Assembly: GCA_014773175.1 (NCBI GenBank)
Contig: VXCM01000424.1
Span: 186,001-250,000, forward strand
Length of the DNA: 64,000 bases
From: Lucifuga dentata
Lineage: Eukaryota > Chordata > Actinopteri > Ophidiiformes > Bythitidae
Reading direction: 5' to 3'
Positions 60,001 through 64,000 of this stretch are shown piece after piece. Position 1 is the first letter of the stretch. The number at the start of each line of letters is the position of its first letter. The notes under the pieces were generated by a model, which did not search any database, was not told the DNA's origin, and saw only the letters and a program-made list of their open reading frames with translations. The position numbers were made by a program, and so were the translations under genes.

Positions 60001-62976
60001 GTTAGCACGGATTGAGTATGGCACTGTAAAAGATGGCGCAACTATGACCTTCTTCAAGATACAGCATGAATCAAAAATGTTTGAGTTAGATTATTTGTCA
60101 TTATGGAGGTTTATAGACAGGTTAGCACTGCTGCCTCACAACAAGAAGGTCATTGGTTTGAAGCCCCATGCTTTCCCCTTGTTCCTTCTATGCAGAGGAT
60201 GAAAGTTCTGTGATGACATGTGAAATCAATACAACAAAACTTATTTTATAAAACCAAGACACATGGTCTTGGTCATGTGTCTAATCCCAAAATAACTGCA
60301 GCGTTTTGTAATTCTTTTGCTGCTGTTTTCAGCATTCATATGAAAGCAGTACTATAGTCAGGCGAGATAGATGTGATGTTTTGCTTACTGAAACAGTATC
60401 GAGTCTTCTACCCTGAAAGGACATTTATATTTCACTGCCTTACAAGATATGAGTCCTTCTTGAAGGAAATGTAGAGCATATTGACACCATTTTATTTCCT
60501 TGGCACTATGTGACCAATCCGCTTTTTGTATTTATTAGAGTGTTCTGATGCAGTGCCGTATACAGTCCCCTGCTGACAACAGCGCTTTATAGTGTGGAAT
60601 TCAATTGAGTTACCAGCTTCACTTCGTTTTTAGTGCAACCAGCGAATGCATCTGGATCCTCTCTGAAGTCAGAGTAAATTAAGGGATGGTGCCGTCTCCC
60701 CTTGTTGGCGACTATGTAGAGCCTTTGTCAAACCACAAAGGACAAATCCAATCAAATTTGGTAGGAGAGGTTAAAGAGCGGACCACTCTGCCCCCCTTCT
60801 GTGGGCTTGTTACTCTTCAGAATTGCCCTCATAAATCTTCTCAGTAAAGTAACGGAGCGCACAAAGTGCAAGGGTATTTTAAAGGTTGTCAGAGATGAGA
60901 TATAAAGTAACTTTAACACCAGTCAGAGAGCCATTGTAAACACAGTATTACTCAGCAGAGGACCACTCAAAGTCAAGGCTGATGCAGAGGTGCATTGTCA
61001 ATGAGGCAAGGTGCTACAGTATATCTTGATTTTTCTTTTTCCATGTTTTATTCAGACTACGATGGGTTTGTTTGCAACACACATTCGCAGTACATCTAGT
61101 AAATTCCAGCTCATGGTGCGAATTGTTGTTGCATGGATTACTTACAAAAACAAATGAAGAAATTGAATTTATTGACTTTACATGTTTAACATAACCACTG
61201 GAATGTATTGATTTTGACCACTGATATCTGATTCAGATAATCTTGTTTTCATAAATAAGCTTGCACTCTGACTAGTTCATCAAAACCCATTTCAGACAGA
61301 AGAATCAATAAAGGCTGGTTCATGCTTCACACGGACACAGCAGTAGGCGCGCAGAAAGTGTGATGTAATTGCAGCCATAAGAGGGTCAGCCGCATGGTCC
61401 GCACCAATCGATTTCTGAAGCAATGTGGACAGCGTTCGCATGATGTTACGCACCTTCAGCAATGATTGGCCAAGCAAAGAGATACAAAGAGGTATGGAGG
61501 AAACCGAGGTAGCGCATAGATAAGATAAATAAATAATGTTTTGGAGCGATTGACAATGTATGTGTACGTCTGTTGCGGAGATGTCCGCTATGTCTCCGCA
61601 TGAAGCATCAACACCAGTCTAACAGACTAAAAAAAATAATAAAATAACAAATGGTGTTAATCCACACTATAAGTCAAAATTTTAATTTGATTAACTTAAT
61701 GTCAACAGTGTTAGTAGCAGAAAGCTCTTTGGTGTGAATAGAGCCCAAAACAGTTGCCTCATTGAAGAGCACGACTTATGCCTTTAAAAGTTACAAAGTT
61801 AAAAAGTGCTAATGTGCTAAAATGCTGCTGTAAACTTTTGTTCTGTTTGGAAAACAAACTGAATAGATTTAAGGGCAAGTGTAAGTCATCTGCAATAACA
61901 TTATGGAGCTTGATACACTACACAGTCATAAACTGTTCTTAACATAACTTACAAAACTGTCTAAAATCTCAGTGTTTACATGTATTAAGAAAGGATGTTA
62001 CTGTTAATGTATGTTTTTCAATGTAAATGTAGAAATCAATGTTAACTGATCTGCCTAATTTTTATTCCCTATTTTAAATTTAAAGGGGACATATTGTTCT
62101 TTGTGCGCTTTCCCCTCATTTATAGTGTAATACAGTGAAGAGTTGTTGAACACTGTCGAAGTAGCAAAACTTGAGGTTCATCCAGTAAAACAAACCCATT
62201 GGTCCTTGGTCCTGAACTACCCTGAAAGCTTTGTCTCTGATTAGTTCTTTATCACCATAACAGGTTTACATCAACACATATCGTGTCAATTTATTGACCT
62301 ACACACTTGGTTAGACACACCCACAAAGTACAAAGCCAGCAAGTGAGTATTTGGCCGGTATTCGTGTGCTTTGTAGTTCATGGGTATTGCCAACACAGGC
62401 CTGATGCAGCTGGTCAATCAGAATAGAGCAGGCTTTTTAGAAGGGACAAGAGACTACCTAAAATGACCTGTTTTCACTCAGTGTGCACAGTGATGCTGCT
62501 GGAAGAAAAAGTTGAAACGGATCAATGTTTTTTGCACATTAAAATATTACAAAGTAGATCATTTAACTGCCAAGCGAGCAATATCCTGTGTTTTACCTCT
62601 AACAGTGTTCATCGATCCACAGCAAGGGCAATTTCAGCAGTATCAGCAGGCTAACTTACATAAATGTAAACTATCACGTCTGCAGTCTTTAAATTCACTA
62701 AAAATATTGGCAGGTAAAAATGTGCCTCAAAAACTGTCTTCCTTTGTGTTGCACACAGGTTCAGAGCTGATGCCCAAAGCCTTGTCTACCAGGATCATCG
62801 GTGGGATCTGGTGGTTCTTTACCCTCATCATCATTTCATCCTACACAGCTAATTTAGCAGCTTTCCTCACTGTGGAGAGAATGGACTCACCCGTGGACTC
62901 AGCTGATGACATCGCCAAGCAGACAAAGATTGAGTATGGTGTCGTCAAAGATGGCGCAACCATGACCTTCTTCAAG
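27807..62976 (+). CDS. grik3: Kainate-type ionotropic glutamate receptor subunit, GluK3-like (12 internal exons, both ends missing)
   Basis: Join of 27807-27980, 28174-28431, 28537-28718, 31222-31275, 34696-34866, 35715-35858, 39607-39714, 42794-42907, 45924-46127, 53139-53362, 57264-57382 and 62759-62976: 1970 nt, 657 residues, one frame, all GT-AG. The product is a subunit of tetrameric glutamate-gated cation channels in neuronal membranes. In order it shows the amino-terminal domain (residues about 1-370 of the fragment), the S1 ligand-binding half (about 400-510), M1 (about 523-545), the M2 pore loop (about 570-585), M3 with SYTANLAAF (about 595-622), and the start of S2. GluK3 is favoured by [57 protein letters not shown] and [12 protein letters not shown]. 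These assignments rest on family knowledge, not a search. The pre-M1 linker is unusually divergent, so a fish-specific grik3 paralogue is possible. The signal-peptide exon and the S2 end, M4 and tail exons are outside what can be seen. Confidence 0.93.
27981..28173 (+). other. Intron 2 (193 bp)
   Basis: GTGAGT donor, CCTCTCTAG acceptor. Nothing else seen. Confidence 0.9.
28174..28431 (+). CDS. grik3: grik3-like exon 3: amino-terminal domain, dimerisation lobe
   Basis: 258 nt, entered and left in phase 1. It encodes (A)[18 protein letters not shown] through [20 protein letters not shown] to [13 protein letters not shown]. The Cys of ACDQ is the family's conserved disulfide cysteine, whose partner is the Cys of SLQCHRHK in exon 7. 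GVVAIFGPS and the KHHP..DN.DTFY pattern match GluK3 better than GluK1 or GluK2. Acceptor CCTCTCTAG, donor GTGAAT. Confidence 0.95.
28432..28536 (+). other. Intron 3 (105 bp, shortest of the gene)
   Basis: GTGAAT donor and TTCTTAAG acceptor. The reading frame of exon 3 runs on into it for 50 bases before a stop, so skipping of splicing would truncate the protein. Confidence 0.9.
28537..28718 (+). CDS. grik3: grik3-like exon 4: amino-terminal domain
   Basis: 182 nt, completing the split Gly codon and ending on a codon boundary. It encodes [39 protein letters not shown] and [37 protein letters not shown] is the GluK3 form; GluK2 has KGKEFHVIFDCSH. The intron before it is only 105 bp. Donor GTCAGT. 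Confidence 0.95.
28719..31221 (+). other. Intron 4 (2503 bp)
   Basis: Bounded by GTCAGT and TTTCCAG. It contains the duplicated segment 28906-29032 around n at 28969. No other gene or named repeat recognised. Confidence 0.8.
28906..29032. repeat. 63-bp tandem duplication around a single n (assembly join)
   Basis: 28906-28968 and 28970-29032 are identical, with n at 28969. Confidence 0.85.
31222..31275 (+). CDS. grik3: grik3-like exon 5: 54-bp amino-terminal domain micro-exon
   Basis: 54 nt, 18 codons, phase 0 at both ends: [18 protein letters not shown]. The [14 protein letters not shown] block is nearly invariant in GluK1-3. The acceptor is a pyrimidine-rich tract ending TTTCCAG and the donor is GTAATG. 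It is too short for ORF-length gene finding and was located by frame continuity between exons 4 and 6. Confidence 0.93.
31276..34695 (+). other. Intron 5 (3420 bp)
   Basis: Holds a possible small MITE around 31800-31965 (ends CCATTTACATC and GTGTAAATGCCC are imperfectly inverted), a (TC)n tract with n at 33047, and T runs at 33210-33230 and 34488-34506. No gene. Confidence 0.7.
33008..33046. repeat. (TC)n microsatellite ending in n
   Basis: CT/TC dinucleotides followed by n at 33047. Unlike the other n sites, no duplicated flank was seen, so this may be an unresolved array length. Confidence 0.9.
34696..34866 (+). CDS. grik3: grik3-like exon 6: amino-terminal domain
   Basis: 171 nt, 57 codons, phase 0. 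It encodes [40 protein letters not shown] and [20 protein letters not shown] is the conserved glycosylation site. The family has YRYSGVN here; this gene has YRYCGVN (TGT at 34732-34734), an additional cysteine. The acceptor TTTGTCAAAAG has a short pyrimidine tract, but frame and homology fix the start at GAT. Donor GTATGT. Confidence 0.94.
34867..35714 (+). other. Intron 6 (848 bp)
   Basis: A GTCCCTRYYAATATT-like phrase occurs twice near 35043 and 35084. No gene recognised. Confidence 0.7.
35715..35858 (+). CDS. grik3: grik3-like exon 7: amino-terminal domain
   Basis: 144 nt, 48 codons, phase 0: [69 protein letters not shown] and FGGRFM are the GluK3-type versions. The Cys of SLQC is the second disulfide cysteine. 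Donor GTGATG is weaker than consensus. Confidence 0.95.
35859..39606 (+). other. Intron 7 (3748 bp)
   Basis: Holds the hAT-like MITE at 37597-37801. 36400-37500 is somewhat richer in GC than its surroundings and has several open frames but no recognisable protein. A fragment near 38480-38560 resembles the end of the Harbinger-like repeats (GGCCTGATTTATGCTTGC). Confidence 0.6.
37597..37801. mobile_element. hAT-like MITE (about 205 bp)
   Basis: The left end GAGAGGTTCTCAATCCTGCTC and the right end in reverse complement CAGTGGTTCTTAATCCTAGTC are imperfect inverted repeats of the CAGTGGTTCT class known from fish hAT MITEs. The 8 bases on either side do not match, so the target duplication has decayed or the ends are slightly misplaced. 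Confidence 0.6.
39607..39714 (+). CDS. grik3: grik3-like exon 8: end of the amino-terminal domain
   Basis: 108 nt, 36 codons, phase 0: [50 protein letters not shown] matches GluK3; GluK2 has DLDVISLKEEGLEK. NKT is a predicted glycosylation site. The acceptor is TTTTTCAG and the donor GTAACT. A copy of a dispersed repeat begins about 10 bp after the donor. Confidence 0.94.
39715..42793 (+). other. Intron 8 (3079 bp)
   Basis: Starts with dispersed repeat copy C1 (39724-40135). An A run with n at 42277 lies at 42261-42292. No gene. Confidence 0.7.
39724..40135. repeat. Dispersed repeat, copy C1 (related to 62080-62560)
   Basis: Starts TTTAAAAGGGGACATAT and shares, in order, ATCCAGTAAAACAAACCCAT, GGTCCTGAACT, GTTTACATCAACA, CCTACACAC.TGGTTAGA and GGCCTRATGCAGCTGG with intron 12. 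The TTAA next to GGGGACAT could be the target of a TTAA-specific transposon, but the far end was not defined. Confidence 0.65.
42794..42907 (+). CDS. grik3: grik3-like exon 9: linker between amino-terminal and ligand-binding domains
   Basis: 114 nt, 38 codons, phase 0: [38 protein letters not shown]. Three glycosylation sequons (NIT, NIT, NRS) are visible. This is the least conserved part of the ectodomain; the ITDSLxNRSLxxTTxL end leads into the ligand-binding domain. Acceptor TTCCTCAG, donor GTAGGT. Confidence 0.94.
43336..43383. repeat. 48-bp perfect palindrome
   Basis: TATATTAGCATTGTAGGC and its reverse complement GCCTACAATGCTAATATA face each other across a TATA centre without a spacer. 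It is preceded by degenerate TA repeats and TAGCAT phrases from 43290. Confidence 0.9.
44530..44965. repeat. Dispersed repeat, copy B (related to 24487-24790)
   Basis: Same orientation as copy A. It shares ATTCCAGT.CGCTATTAAAATC, CATGCTTGAG, ATCCATCACAG, CCAGTCCAACACA and ATACAGTCCCAG. The right part has CACCAGTATGCTCCTTTAA, comparable to CACCAGAATGGTTCTTTAA in copy A. Confidence 0.6.
45924..46127 (+). CDS. grik3: grik3-like exon 10: S1 ligand-binding lobe
   Basis: 204 nt, 68 codons, phase 0: [68 protein letters not shown]. The length matches GluK1/GluK3 (DDKGQW); GluK2 has one extra residue (DDANGQW). The Tyr of GKYG (TAT at 46068-46070) is the conserved residue over the agonist pocket. The family's KPLYGNDRFEGYC reads [13 protein letters not shown] here. 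Donor GTAAGT is perfect. Confidence 0.96.
49622..50216. mobile_element. hAT-type non-autonomous element (CAGTGGTGGAAGTACT family)
   Basis: Begins CAGTGGTGGAAGTACTCAAA with TTACTTAAGTAAAAATG inside, and ends TCCACCTTCCACCTCTG, the expected inverted counterpart. This is an abundant fish repeat family. Flanking octamers (CTCATGTT and ATTTCATT) are not a matching target duplication, so the copy is old. Confidence 0.65.
51400..51970. repeat. Second degenerate copy of the CAGTGGTGGAAGTACT-family repeat
   Basis: Internal phrases AAGTAAAAATCCTGCAATCA and TTTCCCTCTGAAATGTAG fit the same family as 49622-50216. Both ends have decayed. A 152-codon minus-strand open frame overlaps it and is not a gene. 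Confidence 0.45.
53139..53362 (+). CDS. grik3: grik3-like exon 11: end of S1, pre-M1 linker and M1
   Basis: 224 nt, entered in phase 0, ending with two bases of a split Arg codon. [17 protein letters not shown] carries the agonist contacts Pro (53160), Thr (53166) and Arg (53181); EKVIDFTK keeps the Glu, Ile, Asp and Lys of the family's dimer-interface ion sites. M1 is [20 protein letters not shown]. The codons at the positions edited in GluK2 M1 are ATC (I/V, 53313-53315) and TAC (Y/C, 53325-53327). The linker [20 protein letters not shown] then [12 protein letters not shown] departs from the nearly invariant family sequence. Confidence 0.96.
53363..57263 (+). other. Intron 11 (3901 bp)
   Basis: Holds a Tc1-like MITE (55094-55579), an A-rich run at 54589-54613 and a TA run at 56180-56192. 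No gene. Confidence 0.7.
55094..55579. mobile_element. Tc1/mariner-like non-autonomous element with inverted repeats of about 100 bp
   Basis: The right end GGCCAGCGCTGTA preceded by GCAATACTTTTG is the mark of a fish Tc1-like family. Its reverse complement aligns with the left end over about 100 bp, including TATTGCAC, CTGTATTTYTGTGTAA and CCAYTCYAAACACAACA. Outer TA dinucleotides lie at 55094-55095 and 55578-55579, the Tc1 target. No transposase is encoded. Confidence 0.75.
57264..57382 (+). CDS. grik3: grik3-like exon 12: M1-M2 loop and pore loop with the Q/R site
   Basis: 119 nt. It completes the split Arg codon and ends with the first base of a Gly codon. [20 protein letters not shown] is followed by [31 protein letters not shown] is the GluK3 form; GluK2 has EWYNPHPCNPDS. 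The first Gln of MQQ (CAA, 57376-57378) is the Q/R site, genomically Gln, which in this family means a calcium-permeable, polyamine-sensitive pore if unedited. Donor GTATGG. Confidence 0.96.
59991..60205 (+). repeat. Dispersed repeat with GGTTAGCACTGCTGCCTCAC core, split by an insertion
   Basis: Canonical fish repeats read TGGCGCAGTGGTTAGCACT..GCCTCACA.CAAGAAGGTC. Here TGGCACAAAGGTTAGCAC (59991-60008) and GGTTAGCACTGCTGCCTCAC (60120-60139) followed by AACAAGAAGGTCATTGG are separated by 110 bp of grik3-derived sequence. The repeat fades out after about 60200. Confidence 0.65.
60009..60118 (+). pseudogene. Inserted copy of the exon 13 / intron 13 boundary
   Basis: Aligns with about 62928-63042: 48 bp of exon 13 ([16 protein letters not shown] versus [16 protein letters not shown]) followed by about 60 bp of intron 13 (TTTGAGTTAG, TTTGTCATTATGGAGG). 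AGGTTAGCAC occurs directly on both sides (59999-60008, 60119-60128). The donor GT is changed to AT (CTTCAAGATA), and upstream exon 13 sequence for M3 is absent, so it cannot replace exon 13. Six of the first 49 bases differ, yet only one residue changes. Confidence 0.85.
61312..61619. mobile_element. PIF/Harbinger-like MITE (about 308 bp)
   Basis: The left end GGCTGGTTCATGCTTCACAC and the right end in reverse complement GACTGGTGTTGATGCTTCAT are imperfect inverted repeats. TAA flanks it at 61309-61311 and 61620-61622, the 3-bp target of Harbinger elements. It is notably CpG-rich compared with its surroundings. Confidence 0.65.
62080..62560. repeat. Dispersed repeat, copy C2 (related to 39724-40135)
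   Basis: Starts TTTAAAGGGGACATATTG and ends near TTGCACATTAAAATATTAC, parallel to CTGCACAGTAAAGTATTGC in copy C1. It ends about 200 bp before exon 13. Confidence 0.65.
62759..62976 (+). CDS. grik3: grik3-like exon 13: M3 and start of S2
   Basis: 218 nt, starting with two bases of the split Gly codon and ending on a codon boundary. It encodes (G)[18 protein letters not shown]3 around [20 protein letters not shown], then [20 protein letters not shown] and [16 protein letters not shown]. The gating motif SYTANLAAF is intact at about 62839-62865. RIIGGIW is the GluK3 form. Donor GTACTG. The next exon, expected to begin around SKIST, is not present before 64000. Confidence 0.96.
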
Positions 62977-64000
62977 GTACTGCATGAATAAGAAGTGCCT
63001 TTGTTTGAGTTAGCATATTTTGTCATTATGGAGGATCATAGTCATAAAATAAATTATATTTTTGAAATAATTTGTTGATTTTAAATAATGACAATAATGT
63101 AATTTTAAATTCATTTCATTACTTATTTTACTATGTGAAAACTGTTGTTAAGTGTTGAAACACGACATAATGACTGTAAAACGCTGTAAAAGATGTTGGA
63201 TTTTTTTTTATTTAACTTTTGAAAAACTTTTTTTCTTTATAGCAGATATATGTTTCTAAAGGGAAAAAAATCAATACCATTCCATTATCTATCTATCTCT
63301 CTCTATATAAATTTCCAGTTAGATATCATAATTCCCACAGCAAAGGGAAATTCTTTGGCTTCTCCTCTTCTCAATACTGTTTGATGTGTTCCTCCATAAT
63401 GATTTTTTTATTCCAAAGTTTCAGCGTTTGACTGCAGGGTCTTTGACTTTATTTTATTATTTTGAGCTTTGACTTAGATGCTGCTGCTGCTGTGGTGCTG
63501 AATAACACATGTAACAGAGTTACAGTTTCTCAAAGAAAAATTAAAACATTGCACATTTCAAGAGAGAGAGTCCATAAGTTTATGACTTTCAGTAGCGAGA
63601 CAGAACAAAATGGATTCATCCAGTGCATCTGCCTGCTCCAGTTGTTATGCTCCCCCAAAATTCATCATTGGGTAGAACATAAATAGTGTGTATTTAACTG
63701 TGGATTCTTTTGAGTAGTGTGTGTTCACTGATCACACAGCTTTAATTATAATAAGGCGTCATGCATATGCACATATGTATATTATTACAACTGTAGCAGT
63801 ATACTGTAAGATTGCCTACTTATTGCATGATTTCTAAAGTAGATATCTTGTAATGATTATTTGAGTGCCTACATTCAATTGAACCCGTTGACCTTCTGAA
63901 AAGACATTTTAAAGTTATATGTGTTTTGCTGAACAGAGTTGTGATTGTAGCTCTGTTAATTGGAGGAAACAGGAGATGTGTAATTACCTCATCAGAGCTG
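62977..64000 (+). other. Start of intron 13 (continues past the window)
   Basis: Follows donor GTACTG. No further exon is found; the next coding exon is expected to the right. A short TATC/CT repeat lies at 63287-63305. Confidence 0.75.

Larger units (their letters stand above)
57383..62758 (+). other. Intron 12 (5376 bp), downstream of the Q/R-site exon
   Basis: Contains an inserted exon 13 fragment (60009-60118), a Harbinger-like MITE (61312-61619) and dispersed repeat copy C2 (62080-62560). In mammalian GRIK2 the intron at this position holds the editing complementary sequence; no such pairing could be established by eye here. Confidence 0.75.

Noticed and set aside
59990..60202. A separate small gene starting [11 protein letters not shown]
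   Set aside because: It is the inserted exon 13 fragment plus repeat sequence, not an independent gene.

Overview
The window is vertebrate, almost certainly teleost fish, nuclear DNA. It is AT-rich, has long introns with consensus GT-AG junctions, and carries typical fish repeats: a Rex3-like LINE, hAT, Tc1 and Harbinger-like MITEs, a probable solo LTR and many microsatellites. There is no bacterial-style gene density, operon or CRISPR array.

One gene is supported. On the + strand, twelve coding exons between 27807 and 62976 splice in one continuous frame into 657 residues of an ionotropic glutamate receptor of the kainate family. Diagnostic residues favour GluK3 (grik3 type) over GluK1 and GluK2. 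The exons cover most of the amino-terminal domain (exons 2-8), the linker and S1 half of the ligand-binding domain (exons 9-11), M1 (exon 11), the M2 pore loop with the unedited Q/R site (exon 12), and M3 with the start of S2 (exon 13). The signal-peptide exon was not found in 1-27806, and the exons for the rest of S2, M4 and the cytoplasmic tail lie beyond 64000. Exon numbers are provisional.

Layout. 1-27806 is upstream sequence, most simply the 3' part of intron 1. It holds a degenerate hAT-type repeat (about 1795-2390), a dispersed repeat (5885-6150), a 37-bp-arm hairpin (9811-9895), a hAT MITE with 8-bp target duplication (9986-10665), a TATC microsatellite, a LINE 3' end (about 19840-20275), a probable solo LTR (20995-21545) and a 5'-inverted Rex3-like LINE with 13-bp target duplication (25346-26453). 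27807-35858 is a fairly compact exon cluster including one 105-bp intron. 35859-64000 has long introns carrying further MITEs and two pairs of related repeats.

The most unusual item is in intron 12. A 110-bp copy of the exon 13/intron 13 boundary (60009-60118) is inserted in the same orientation into a dispersed repeat and flanked by a perfect 10-bp direct repeat. It still encodes 15 of 16 identical residues but has lost the splice donor. A second systematic oddity is eleven single 'n' bases. Six sit exactly between near-identical 62-105 bp direct copies and most of the rest lie in homopolymers, which points to assembly joins and not biology.
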